Positions 8,135-15,837 of a stretch of DNA of 21,142 bases are shown one piece after another (position 1 is the first letter of the stretch; every line of letters begins with the position of its first letter). The stretch is from CAZSWS01 sp964610765 (lineage in GTDB: Bacteria; Bacteroidota; Bacteroidia; Bacteroidales; Tannerellaceae): positions 1 through 21,142 of the forward strand of contig CAZSWS010000051.1 of NCBI GenBank assembly GCA_964610765.1. The letters are read 5' to 3'. The position numbers were made by a program, and so were the translations under genes. A model generated the notes under the pieces. It worked only from the letters and a program-made list of their open reading frames with translations. It had not been told where the DNA came from and made no database searches.

Positions 8135-8701
8135 TTATTTATTATTTTCTTCTTTCTTTTCCTCAGGAGCTTCAGAAGCTACTTTTTCAGTCTTTACTTC
8201 TGCTTCCTTTTTTGGAGCAGGCGCAACCGGCTTCACCTTTTCTTTTAGTTTTGATCCTTCTTTATTTAATTGAAGTACCAACTTAGATCGAGTGAAAACT
8301 GCTGTCTCAAAATCATTAGAAAACTCTAATGCGTTTGACGGACAGGATATGACACAAAGGTTACAGAAAGTGCATTGTCCTAAATTATATAAGTATTTTT
8401 CTAATACACGCTTCTTTTTTCCTTCTTCAGTTTGAACCATTTTCGACACCACTTGAATAGTGTCGTTGGGGCAATTCATTTGACAAATACCACAAGCTGT
8501 GCATAAATGCTCATTGTTTTCATCATGAGGCATTCTTAATTCCGCACGAAAACGATCGGATATCACCAACGTCTTTCTGTTCTCAGGATATTGTTTCGTT
8601 ACTTTTTTTGTAAAGAACTCAACAATAGTAACTGACATTCCTTTTAATAAAGAAGCGATGCCCTTAAACAAATTTGAAAAATATGTACCTATTGAACTCA
8701 T
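8135..8701 (-). CDS. nuoI: NADH-quinone oxidoreductase subunit I (two 4Fe-4S clusters)
   Basis: A 188-residue peripheral-arm subunit carrying the two 4Fe-4S clusters (N6a and N6b) that pass electrons towards NuoB. The two motifs are complete: C67, C70, C73, C77P in CTACGICQMNCP and C110, C113, C116, C120P in CTFCNLCVISCP. An N-terminal amphipathic region (about 1-35) fits the membrane-facing helix. Residues from about 148 onward form a tail rich in Lys, Glu, Pro and Ala (for example PVAPAPKKEAEV and APEEKKEENNK) that goes beyond the usual fold. The gene lies 17 nt after nuoH and 22 nt before nuoJ. Confidence 0.96.
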   Translation of the reverse strand: MSSIGTYFSNLFKGIASLLKGMSVTIVEFFTKKVTKQYPENRKTLVISDRFRAELRMPHDENNEHLCTACGICQMNCPNDTIQVVSKMVQTEEGKKKRVLEKYLYNLGQCTFCNLCVISCPSNALEFSNDFETAVFTRSKLVLQLNKEGSKLKEKVKPVAPAPKKEAEVKTEKVASEAPEEKKEENNK

Positions 8702-8718
8702 TGCGATTATTCCAAGTT

Positions 8719-9825
8719 TTATTTAATATATAGTCCGAAAAGCACGATGACTGCCATAACTACCAGATTCACCAAATTAATCGGAAGCAATATTTTCCAT
8801 TCTAAATTTAACAGTTGGTCAATTCTTAAACGTGGGAATGACCAACGTACCCACAAGCTTAGGAATACTAACACTCCGGTTTTAGCAAAGAACCATACAT
8901 ACGAGGGTACCCAATTCATGACTTGATTAAAGCCATCCCAACCTTCTACCTGGATTGGATTCCAACCTCCTAAAAAGACGGTGGTTGCTATACCTGCGAT
9001 GATAAACATATTTAGGTATTCTGCTAAGTAGAAGAATCCAAATTGGAGACCGGAATATTCTGTATGATAACCCGCAGTCAATTCTGATTCAGCCTCAGGC
9101 AGGTCAAATGGACCTCTATTTGTTTCAGCATGACCAGCTATCAAATAGATTACAAAAGCAATTACAGCCGGTATATGACCTCGGAAAAGATTCCAATGAT
9201 AAACGTAGGTTTGTTGTTCTATAATAGTAGATAACTGAAGAGATCCGGCTAAAATAGCGATTGTCATTAAAGACAAACCCGCCGACACCTCATAGCTAAT
9301 AAACTGAGCACCACTACGCATAGCTCCAATCATCGAGTACTTGTTATTACTAGACCATCCGGCAAGCAATACGCCAATAATACTTAAAGAAGAAACAGCT
9401 ATAAGATAAAAAATGCCCACATTGAAGTCCACAACATGTAAGCCTTTTCCGAAAGGCAGTGCACCAAACGTAAGCATCGAAGCAGCAATCACAAAGAAAG
9501 GAGCCGAGTAGAATAAAACCTTATCTACATTATTTATAAAGATAATCTCTTTGATAAGTATCTTAATCATGTCAGCCACAGACTGAATACTTCCATATTT
9601 ACCCACACGGTTAGGTCCTAACCGACATTGGAAAAATGCGGTAATCTTGCGTTCGGCATAAATAAGTATCAATGCTATGATCGCATATAAAGTCAATAAA
9701 ACTAAACCGATAAGAACGAATTCAATCAATGTAGCCCAGAAAGCAGGCATAGCTCCTTTCAGCAGCTCGTCTAACCAGGCTGTAAACCTAAATAGCTCTA
9801 ACGGTTGTGATATTTCTAATAACAT
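8719..9825 (-). CDS. nuoH: NADH-quinone oxidoreductase subunit H
   Basis: A 368-residue membrane subunit that forms the quinone-access chamber together with NuoB and NuoD. Diagnostic motifs: AERKITAFFQCRLGPNRVG at about residues 57-75, followed by SVADMIKILIKE; the acidic loop RGPFDLPEAESELTAGYHTE in the middle; and WVRWSFPRLRIDQLL near the end. About eight hydrophobic helices are visible. Directly upstream is nuoCD at 29 nt, the place where nuoE, nuoF and nuoG stand in 13- or 14-gene operons; nothing fits into this gap. Confidence 0.96.
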   Translation of the reverse strand: MLLEISQPLELFRFTAWLDELLKGAMPAFWATLIEFVLIGLVLLTLYAIIALILIYAERKITAFFQCRLGPNRVGKYGSIQSVADMIKILIKEIIFINNVDKVLFYSAPFFVIAASMLTFGALPFGKGLHVVDFNVGIFYLIAVSSLSIIGVLLAGWSSNNKYSMIGAMRSGAQFISYEVSAGLSLMTIAILAGSLQLSTIIEQQTYVYHWNLFRGHIPAVIAFVIYLIAGHAETNRGPFDLPEAESELTAGYHTEYSGLQFGFFYLAEYLNMFIIAGIATTVFLGGWNPIQVEGWDGFNQVMNWVPSYVWFFAKTGVLVFLSLWVRWSFPRLRIDQLLNLEWKILLPINLVNLVVMAVIVLFGLYIK

Positions 9826-9854
9826 ATCTATTTCTGGATAAAATTACTGTTTAT

Positions 9855-11492
9855 TTAACGATCAATGTCCGGGATAACGTAGTCCATAGATCCACCAATA
9901 CCAATCAAGTCAGCTAGTTTCCATCCTTTAGAGATTAAAGGCATAATAGAAACTAATGCCATCGATGGTGAACGGAACTTCATACGATAAGGTGTTTTGT
10001 CGCCATGACTTTCAATAAATACACCAAACTCACCACGTGCAGTTTCTAAACGTTGATAGTACTGCCCTTCTGGTAGTTTGATGATTGCTTTAGTCTTGGC
10101 TAAATGACTTCCTTCCGGTATGTTATCTATTAATTGTTCTATGATTTTCAGTGATTCTTCAATTTCGTCCAAACGATTCATATAACGAGCAAAAGAATCA
10201 CATTCATGACGTATAATTTCAGAGAATTCCACCTTTTTATATAGCTCTGAATATGGTGCGTGCTTTCTTAAATCGCATGCCCATCCAGAACCACGACCTG
10301 CAGGACCGGTTACAGCATAAGAAATGGCATCTTCCTTAGACATCATTCCAATCCCAATCATACGTCCCAGGGCTATCACATTGCCGGAGAAAAGTCGATG
10401 ATATTCTTTGATAGATTCCCGCATATGAGGTATAAATGCTTTTACATCTTTTTGGAAATCATCATAGATATCAAACATCACACCACCTATTACATCATAA
10501 TTGATAATCAGACGACCTCCCGATGTTTTTTCAAATATATCCAGAACCATTTCACGCTCGCGCATTCCATAAATAAAGGCCGTAATAGAACCTAGGTCAT
10601 TACACATGGTTCCCCATGCAAGTAGATGTGATTCAATTCTATTCAACTCATCCATGATGATGCGAATATATTCAGCACGCTCCGGTACTTCTATTTGAGC
10701 TGCTTTTTCAACACATAAACATACAGCATGTCTATTCATGTTTGCACTCAAATAATCTAAACGATCTGTTAAATGAAGTATTTGTGGGTAAGTAAGATTT
10801 TCACACATTTTCTCTACTCCACGATGGATATATCCTCCGTGAATATCCACTTTGTCAACCATCTCTCCTTGCAAAGAGGTGCGAAAATGCATCACACCAT
10901 GCATAGAAGGGTGCTGTGGACCGATATTAATGACATAGTCATCTTCAGCGAATATAGAATTAACCTCTTCTTTCAATTCGCCCGTAGGAGTTTCATAAAT
11001 ACGAGGAGAGAAATCATCAATCTCACGACTTATAGATGAGACCGGATTGATTGCAGGATCAGCATCATAATCTTTTCGCAAGGGATAACCAATCCAACTA
11101 TCACTTAGGATAAAGCGACGCATATCCGGATGATTTATAAAACGAATGCCAAAGAAAGCATAGACTTCACGCTCATTCAGATTGGCAGTTTCCCAAATAT
11201 CAGTAACACTATATAAAAGAGGATTTTTACGTTCAGTTAGCTGAGTCTTCAAAATCAACTCCTTGGATACGTCTTCAGAAGAAGAAAGAAGGTATAAAAC
11301 CCCTAATGTTTCCCCCCAATCCATGCCTGTCATTTTAACAAGCAAATCATAAGGTTCTTCTTTGTTATCATTCAAAGCACGGGCTAAGCTATGGAGTTCT
11401 GAAGGGTCAACCGTTACGGTAGGAATATTTGTATTTTCTTCAAAAACAGCTTTTGGCGCAACTTTGAGAATTAAATTCTTTATTTTTTCCAT
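9855..11492 (-). CDS. nuoCD: Fused NADH-quinone oxidoreductase subunit C/D
   Basis: A fused subunit of 545 residues from the ATG at 11492. NuoC-like part, about 1-145: it ends with the family signature NEREVYAFFGIRF, HPDMRRFILSD and PLRKDY. A linker of about 40 residues follows. NuoD-like part, about 186-545: GPQHPSMHGVMHF, IHRGVEKMCENLTY, DRLDYLSANMNRHA, ESHLLAWGT, and a C-terminus SMDYVIPDIDR. NuoD lines the quinone site. An in-frame ATG at 11552 would add 20 residues without family character (NVSCLKARNNYKN) and overlap nuoB by 32 nt, so I prefer 11492, which leaves a 28-nt gap. Fusion of C and D is also known in enterobacteria and Bacteroides. Confidence 0.95.
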   Translation of the reverse strand: MEKIKNLILKVAPKAVFEENTNIPTVTVDPSELHSLARALNDNKEEPYDLLVKMTGMDWGETLGVLYLLSSSEDVSKELILKTQLTERKNPLLYSVTDIWETANLNEREVYAFFGIRFINHPDMRRFILSDSWIGYPLRKDYDADPAINPVSSISREIDDFSPRIYETPTGELKEEVNSIFAEDDYVINIGPQHPSMHGVMHFRTSLQGEMVDKVDIHGGYIHRGVEKMCENLTYPQILHLTDRLDYLSANMNRHAVCLCVEKAAQIEVPERAEYIRIIMDELNRIESHLLAWGTMCNDLGSITAFIYGMREREMVLDIFEKTSGGRLIINYDVIGGVMFDIYDDFQKDVKAFIPHMRESIKEYHRLFSGNVIALGRMIGIGMMSKEDAISYAVTGPAGRGSGWACDLRKHAPYSELYKKVEFSEIIRHECDSFARYMNRLDEIEESLKIIEQLIDNIPEGSHLAKTKAIIKLPEGQYYQRLETARGEFGVFIESHGDKTPYRMKFRSPSMALVSIMPLISKGWKLADLIGIGGSMDYVIPDIDR

Positions 11493-11520
11493 TGAATACT
11501 TTCTTGACGCATTCTTATAA

Positions 11521-12084
11521 TTATTTCTTGCCTTTAAACAAGAAACGTTCAACTTTTATCTTACGCTGCAACTGCATTAAACCGTAGAATAATGCTTCTG
11601 GTCTCGGAGGACAACCCGGCACATAAACATCTACCGGAATTACTTGATCAACACCCTTTACAACATGATAAGAGTTCACAAATGGACCACCTGAAATAGC
11701 GCAACTTCCCATCGCTAATACATATTTCGGCTCTGCCATTTGATCATATACACGCTTAACTAAAGGAGCCATTTTATGAACAATCGTACCTGCAACAATC
11801 ATCAAGTCTGCTTGGCGAGGACTATTACGAGTAACCTCCATACCAAATCGGGCTAAGTCATGATGAGCAGCAGCGGCAGCCATAAATTCAATACCGCAGC
11901 AACTAGTTGCAAATGCTAATGGCCAGACAGAATTAGAGCGTCCCCAGTTAATAAAGTCATCTAAAACTCCTACAAGGATATTTACACCATTGGCACGAAG
12001 TTCTTTGACATATTCATCTAGATACTCCGTATCCTTGAATTCTTCGTTAGCAATACCTTTAATCTTAATATTTTTTACTTCCAT
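11521..12084 (-). CDS. nuoB: NADH-quinone oxidoreductase subunit B (N2 cluster)
   Basis: A 187-residue peripheral subunit that binds the terminal 4Fe-4S cluster N2, the direct electron donor to quinone. Its ligands are the vicinal pair C62-C63 (ATSCCGIEF), C128 (MGSCAISGG) and C158 (VPGCPPRPE). The ATG at 12084 has the best ribosome-binding site of the operon, GAAAGGAGC with 6 nt spacing, and overlaps the end of nuoA by 10 nt. A TTG at 12105 is in frame (seven more residues) but lies within nuoA and has no such site. The N-terminal 30 residues before the core domain are variable in the family. Confidence 0.96.
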   Translation of the reverse strand: MEVKNIKIKGIANEEFKDTEYLDEYVKELRANGVNILVGVLDDFINWGRSNSVWPLAFATSCCGIEFMAAAAAHHDLARFGMEVTRNSPRQADLMIVAGTIVHKMAPLVKRVYDQMAEPKYVLAMGSCAISGGPFVNSYHVVKGVDQVIPVDVYVPGCPPRPEALFYGLMQLQRKIKVERFLFKGKK

Positions 12085-12425
12085 TCCAATGCTCCTTTCT
12101 TCCAAGCATAAGCCAGTCCAAAACCTAAAATGAGTAGGAAAAACAATACGCTAATCAAACCCGGCACACCTAACTCACGCACTACGGTTGCCCAAGGAAA
12201 TAAGAATACAGCCTCAACATCAAACATCAGAAAAAGTATAGAATATAGATAATATCCTACACGAAACTGCATCCATGATGTTCCTCTTGTGGGAAGACCG
12301 CACTCATAAGATTCTCCTTTTTGTGCATTGTAAGAACGGGGGGATAAGATTAAAGCGATACTTAAACCGGCTACTACAAGGAAAAGCCCGGTTATAAGAA
12401 CTACTAAAAACAACGATGAATTCAT
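12075..12425 (-). CDS. nuoA: NADH-quinone oxidoreductase subunit A
   Basis: A 116-residue, three-helix membrane subunit at the joint of the membrane and peripheral arms. Motifs: SYECGLPTRG at 39-48 in the loop after TM1 and the acidic helix start MFDVEAVFLFPWA at 67-79, both characteristic. Helices lie at about 5-28, 58-82 and 88-108. It is the first gene of the operon; its last codons overlap the start of nuoB, suggesting translational coupling. The sequence just before the ATG is AT-rich without a clear Shine-Dalgarno site, which is usual in this phylum. Confidence 0.95.
   Translation of the reverse strand: MNSSLFLVVLITGLFLVVAGLSIALILSPRSYNAQKGESYECGLPTRGTSWMQFRVGYYLYSILFLMFDVEAVFLFPWATVVRELGVPGLISVLFFLLILGFGLAYAWKKGALEWK
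12091..12099 (-). promoter_or_regulatory. Ribosome-binding site that sets the nuoB start
   Basis: Minus-strand GAAAGGAGC, 6 nt before the ATG at 12084 and inside the 3' end of nuoA. It is one of the few strong Shine-Dalgarno sites in the window and decides between the ATG and the TTG 21 nt further upstream. Confidence 0.7.
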
Positions 12426-12449
12426 ATTATGTATAATATTCTTTTTGCG

Positions 12450-12509
12450 TTAGCACTCTTTATATATCTTCTTTAAACAAAGAACTAAAAACCATTCGAC
12501 ATTTGGCAT
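12450..12509 (-). CDS. Possible leader peptide before nuoA (speculative)
   Basis: A 19-residue open frame (MPNVEWFLVLCLKKIYKEC) with a stop, beginning after an AAAGG site spaced 5 nt from its ATG and ending 24 nt before nuoA. It lies wholly in the leader downstream of the predicted promoter. A frame of this length can arise by chance; only the ribosome-binding site and position speak for it. It could be a translated upstream frame that affects nuoA expression, or nothing. Confidence 0.2.
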   Translation of the reverse strand: MPNVEWFLVLCLKKIYKEC

Positions 12510-12599
12510 GAAAACCTTTATTCTTATCGAATTGTTAAAAAACTGACGTTATAATTAACTCTTTAATAGCTAAAAAGCTTATCATAGTTTTTCACAGCG

Positions 12600-12630
12600 C
12601 AAAGGTATAAGTTATTTTCTGAAGAACAAG
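12600..12630 (-). promoter_or_regulatory. Candidate nuo operon promoter
   Basis: On the minus strand the -7 box TACCTTTG (12607-12600) matches TAnnTTTG exactly, and CTTG (12630-12627), one base off TTTG, lies 19 bp upstream, the expected distance for the Bacteroidetes housekeeping sigma factor. The start of transcription would be near 12594, giving a leader of about 170 nt before nuoA. Confidence 0.65.
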
Positions 12631-12645
12631 ATTTTTGCATAAAAT

Positions 12646-12674
12646 ATTCTCTTCTGTTAACAGATGGAGAGAAT
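12646..12674. promoter_or_regulatory. Interrupted dyad upstream of the nuo promoter
   Basis: A perfect 12-bp palindrome TCTGTTAACAGA (12653-12664) is flanked by ATTCTCT (12646-12652) and, after three unpaired bases, AGAGAAT (12668-12674), so nearly the whole 29 bp is symmetrical. Its centre is about 65 bp upstream of the predicted transcription start, a common place for an activator site. The binding protein is unknown. Confidence 0.35.
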
Positions 12675-12721
12675 TCCTAGGCATCAAAGGCATATTTCCT
12701 TTCTTTTTGTCAACATCGATA

Positions 12722-12756
12722 AAAAAAAGAGACACAAATCAAGTGTCTCTTTTTTT
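12722..12756 (-). terminator. Terminator after the TPR gene
   Basis: A 14-bp perfect stem including A/T flanks (cores GAGACAC and GTGTCTC) with a 7-nt loop, giving a T-run on the minus strand. It lies 16 bp after the stop of the TPR gene and upstream of the nuo promoter, so it ends the ExbB-TonB-TPR cluster. It is symmetrical and would also work on the plus strand. Confidence 0.88.
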
Positions 12757-12772
12757 ATATTGATAGTTTAAA

Positions 12773-14410
12773 TTATTTCCATTGCTCTAAAATAGCATTC
12801 GCATTGGCATCGTTCGGTTTCAATTCCAATACTTTTTCCCAATAAGGAACAGAATTATCTTTATCTTCTTTTAAGAAATAATAGTAGCCTAAATAAGTAT
12901 AAGTTTCTAGCAAAGCCGGCTTAGACACTTTATCACCTTGTGCTAAAAGTATTTCTAACAACTTTTCATAATAAGGCTTAGCCGTTCCCTCTGTCACTTC
13001 GGGGTCTAAAGCTGAATAAGCACGTGCTTTTCCTTGATATCCCATAGGATTGTCAGGCAAAGTTTCTATTAAAACCGAAAACGTTGAATCAGCTTTTGCA
13101 ACATATTCCTGTTTTAGAACCATTAATTGAGAAGGGTCTTCCACTGATGCAGAGTCTAAAGATGCAGCAAGTGAAGAATAAATTGTTCCTAACTCATAAT
13201 AATGTCCCATGTTTTTATCAGCTTCTTCTGCTGTAGCCATGAATTTCTCTTGAAACTCCGCAGCTTTCACCATGTTCTTTTCAGCTTTATAAAGCGAAGC
13301 TATATCTGCATAAATACCTGGCAATGAAGTTTTGAATCTCTCATCTTCTTTTGCAGCTTCTTCAGCTTTCAAGTAGTTTTCTAAAGCTTTATCATATTGT
13401 TTATTCTCTTCTAACATTTTCCCATAGGCAATAAAATCCTTAGGAATATGAGGACGTTCATTCTGAATTGCGAAGAATTTTTCAGCAACAGTCAATCCTT
13501 GTGTATAATCCTTTAGTTCTAATAAATTATACAACCATAAACGGTGTAATATATAATTGTCTGGTTCTCTTTTTAAACCTTCCTGAATCAATGCAAGAGA
13601 TTCATCATATTTTTTTAGCGTATTTAATACAGAAGAGTAATTAGTAATATCCCCTACTGAATAATTACCGGAAGAAAAATATTTTTCATAAGCTGCACCT
13701 GCTTGTTCAAAACGTGACCCTTCAATACTTGCTTCGCCTAAATATTTATAAGCAAACATATAGTCCGGATTTAGCTCAATTGCTTTTTCTAATTTATCCA
13801 CAGCTAATGCATTATTAATCTTTACATATACTTTAGCACTTTTGATATATCCTAAAATATAGTTTGCATCAAAATAAATAGCTTGATCATAAAAGCTACC
13901 TGCTTTTCCCGGATCTTCTTTAACAACCAAGTCACCTTGTAGTATATATAAGGGAGGATATTTCTTATTTATCTTCCGTGTTTTTTCTAAATACTCATTA
14001 GCACTTTTCAAATCACCCACATCAAAATAAGCACGTGCCATTAATAAATGTAGTAGCTCGTTTTTCTTATTTTTCTTTGATAAGTTTTTAAAAATATCTG
14101 CCGAACCTTTAGGATCTGATTTTATAGTCAATTTGGTAAGTCCAATTGTATTCATGGCTGACTCAGGAGCAGCGGCTAATCCTTTTTCATAAAAAGCTTT
14201 CGCTTCATCCACTTTTCCTTCAAGAAAAGCTATCTCTCCCAAATAAAAGTTTGACTCTTCCGGGTTTTGTGTCAATTGCTTATTGAAATACTCTTTGGCT
14301 GCTCCAAACTCTCCCATCAAGAAAAAGTCGGCGCCCATGTTCTGCGCAAAACCTGTTAAAGTCAAAAAAGGCAGAACTGTAAATAATAAAATTTTCTTCA
14401 TTTTGTTCAT
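12773..14410 (-). CDS. Secreted tetratricopeptide-repeat protein
   Basis: A 545-residue protein with an N-terminal signal peptide (KKILLFTVLPFLTLTGFA, likely cut before Q23) and no other membrane helix, so it should be periplasmic. Almost all the rest is TPR-like helical repeat: for example GEFGAAKEYFNKQLTQNPEE, KVDEAKAFYEKGLAAAPES, NDALAVDK-type repeats in the middle, and a last unit SVPYWEKVLELKPNDANANA. TPR arrays bind other proteins; no catalytic motif is visible. It is the last gene of the TonB cluster, 23 nt after the PstS-like gene, and is followed by a strong terminator. A likely role is as a scaffold for the envelope system encoded upstream, by inference from context only. Confidence 0.85.
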   Translation of the reverse strand: MNKMKKILLFTVLPFLTLTGFAQNMGADFFLMGEFGAAKEYFNKQLTQNPEESNFYLGEIAFLEGKVDEAKAFYEKGLAAAPESAMNTIGLTKLTIKSDPKGSADIFKNLSKKNKKNELLHLLMARAYFDVGDLKSANEYLEKTRKINKKYPPLYILQGDLVVKEDPGKAGSFYDQAIYFDANYILGYIKSAKVYVKINNALAVDKLEKAIELNPDYMFAYKYLGEASIEGSRFEQAGAAYEKYFSSGNYSVGDITNYSSVLNTLKKYDESLALIQEGLKREPDNYILHRLWLYNLLELKDYTQGLTVAEKFFAIQNERPHIPKDFIAYGKMLEENKQYDKALENYLKAEEAAKEDERFKTSLPGIYADIASLYKAEKNMVKAAEFQEKFMATAEEADKNMGHYYELGTIYSSLAASLDSASVEDPSQLMVLKQEYVAKADSTFSVLIETLPDNPMGYQGKARAYSALDPEVTEGTAKPYYEKLLEILLAQGDKVSKPALLETYTYLGYYYFLKEDKDNSVPYWEKVLELKPNDANANAILEQWK

Positions 14411-14433
14411 TTATTTATCTAGATTGTTTATTC

Positions 14434-15536
14434 TCAAAAAGATTCTTTTATATTAATCACCCTGGTTGGTTTTGTTCCAGGGACCAAACCTGCTTTCATT
14501 ATTATCTTTTGCCCTATATCGTTGGCAATATAATGCACAAAACCAGCAGGCAAACCTCCCGCCAAGTCAGTCAAAATTACATAAACATCACGACTTAACG
14601 GATAATAACCTAAAGCAATATAAGCAGGATAAGGAGCATAACTATTGGCATTAATAGCAATATCTGAATTACTTACAGAAATCACCTTTACCTTATCAAT
14701 AAAACTAAGACTTGTGCTATCCTTATCATTGCTAATCCAATTAACACCAATAACACCTAGTGCATTTCTTGACTTAGAAACATAATCTATCACCCCTTTA
14801 CTATCCACTTGTACAGCTAAGTCTTCTGACATGGGAACTCCGGCTAGCACTGAATCAATCACAAAACGAACCGTGCTGGAGTTTGTATTATCAAATACAA
14901 CCTTNNNNNNNNNNNNNNNNNNNNNNNNNNNNNNNNNNNNNNNNNNNNNNNNNNNNNNNNNNNNNNNNNNNNNNNNNNNNNNNNNNNNNNNNNNNNNNNN
15001 NNNNCTGAATCAATCACAAAACGAACCGTGCTGGAGTTTGTATTATCAAATACAACCTTAATATCACCTAGTCCATTTTTCATCTCAGGATTCACATCGC
15101 TCCATGAGGTTATTTCACCTGACATTATTTTTTTCACCGCCGACAAACTCATCAGCGAATCGGGATTTTCTTTATTTACAATCAACGCTAAAGCATCTTT
15201 AGCAATCTTTGTTGTTCGTGGTTTTAAACCTTTTGAACGAACATATTCTTTTTCATCTTCAGATAAATCTCGTGTAGCAACAACTAAACGGATACTATCT
15301 TGCAGCAGCAAATTTAATGCTTCAACCTCGCTCATATAATGAGGGGTCACAGAAGCTTCGGGGTAAGTACCCTCAAATACATCAATAATTTCATTAATTA
15401 TGGGTGCAAAAGTTGCATCTACAGCGATATCTGCTTCACCACTTGTAAATGTATCAGTACGTGTTCCTTTTCTTTCTTGACATGAAAAAAACAAAAACAC
15501 AAAAGCGAAAGTAAGAAAAAACAAACTATTCCTCAT
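14434..15536 (-). CDS. PstS-like substrate-binding lipoprotein, interrupted by an assembly gap
   Basis: The frame is broken in the given sequence by 100 N flanked by a 55-bp duplication. Dropping 155 bp leaves 948 bp, an intact 315-residue protein. It has a lipoprotein signal (RNSLFFLTFAFVFLFFSC, with C19 as the lipid-bearing cysteine) and a periplasmic-binding-protein domain of the PstS type: ADIAVDATFAPIINEIIDVF at the start, KDALALIVNKENPDSLMSLS, the GEITSWSDVN motif, NSSTVRFVIDSVLAG across the gap, and the GVIGVNWI stretch. PstS proteins bind phosphate for ABC import, but no pstCAB genes are near; the gene sits between a 66-residue membrane protein and a TPR gene in a TonB cluster. The ligand is therefore open: phosphate sensing or a structural role are both possible. 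Confidence 0.85.
14850..15059. repeat. 55-bp duplicate contig ends around a 100-N gap
   Basis: Bases 14850-14904 and 15005-15059 are the same 55 bp, separated by exactly 100 N (14905-15004). The true sequence very probably has one copy. This is an assembly artefact, not a biological repeat. Confidence 0.93.
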
Positions 15537-15563
15537 ACGAAATAATTAAAAACATTTAGGATA

Positions 15564-15764
15564 TCACAGGCCATTCTTCAATACTCTATAGCCACGATAA
15601 ACACCGTATAAAGCTAATATAGTTCCAAAAGCAATTCGTAATGCAGCCGGTAAAACATCCTTAAACATATTGGTTAAAGTAAGAAGATAGGCCATTCCAA
15701 AGTATATGATTACCATCATTACACCCCAGACCATTCGAAATATAGAACCTTTTCTTTGAGACAT
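15564..15764 (-). CDS. Small two-helix membrane protein of unknown function
   Basis: A 66-residue protein with a basic start (SQRKGSIFR), a first membrane helix at about 11-30 (MVWGVMMVIIYFGMAYLLTL) and a second at about 38-58 (LPAALRIAFGTILALYGVYRG), ending in basic residues. I do not recognise a family with confidence. It lies between TonB and the PstS-like lipoprotein gene on the same strand (27 nt before the latter) and directly after a terminator-like hairpin. Its composition and frame look like a real gene; its place suggests a small accessory subunit of the envelope system, which is inference only. Confidence 0.75.
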   Translation of the reverse strand: MSQRKGSIFRMVWGVMMVIIYFGMAYLLTLTNMFKDVLPAALRIAFGTILALYGVYRGYRVLKNGL

Positions 15765-15776
15765 ATTATATAAAGT

Positions 15777-15819
15777 AAAAAAAGAGAAGACACCTATTAG
15801 AAATAAACATCTTCTCTTT
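15777..15819 (-). terminator. Internal terminator or attenuator after tonB
   Basis: Read on the minus strand, AAAGAGAAGA (15819-15810), a 19-nt loop and TCTTCTCTTT (15790-15781) form a perfect 10-bp stem, continued by a run of T (to 15777). It begins 19 bp after the tonB stop. The next gene begins only 13 bp beyond, with no clear promoter between, so partial read-through is likely. Confidence 0.6.
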
Positions 15820-15837
15820 CTATTTTAAAATCAGAAC

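Larger units (their letters stand above)
12426..12772 (-). other. Intergenic region: nuo promoter and leader, TPR-gene terminator
   Basis: This 347-bp gap holds, in order of minus-strand transcription, the terminator of the TPR gene (12756-12722), an interrupted dyad (12674-12646), a Bacteroidetes-type promoter (12630-12600) and a leader of roughly 170 nt up to nuoA. A short open frame of 19 codons lies in the leader (12509-12450). I see no tRNA or known riboswitch. Confidence 0.6.

Noticed and set aside
11493..11552. Extended NuoCD start at the upstream ATG
   Set aside because: It would overlap nuoB by 32 nt and add 20 residues of no family character; the ATG at 11492 gives a normal NuoC beginning.
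12653..12664. Rex or FNR/CRP operator upstream of nuo
   Set aside because: The palindrome TCTGTTAACAGA has no central spacer and lacks the TTGTGA/TTGAT half-sites, so I list it only as an unidentified dyad.
14434..15536. PstS-like gene as a pseudogene or two separate genes
   Set aside because: The break is a 100-N gap with duplicated contig ends; one copy restores a single frame of 315 residues.
14434..15536. Phosphate ABC importer (pst) operon
   Set aside because: No pstC, pstA, pstB or phoU is present on either side; the neighbours are a small membrane protein and a TPR protein.
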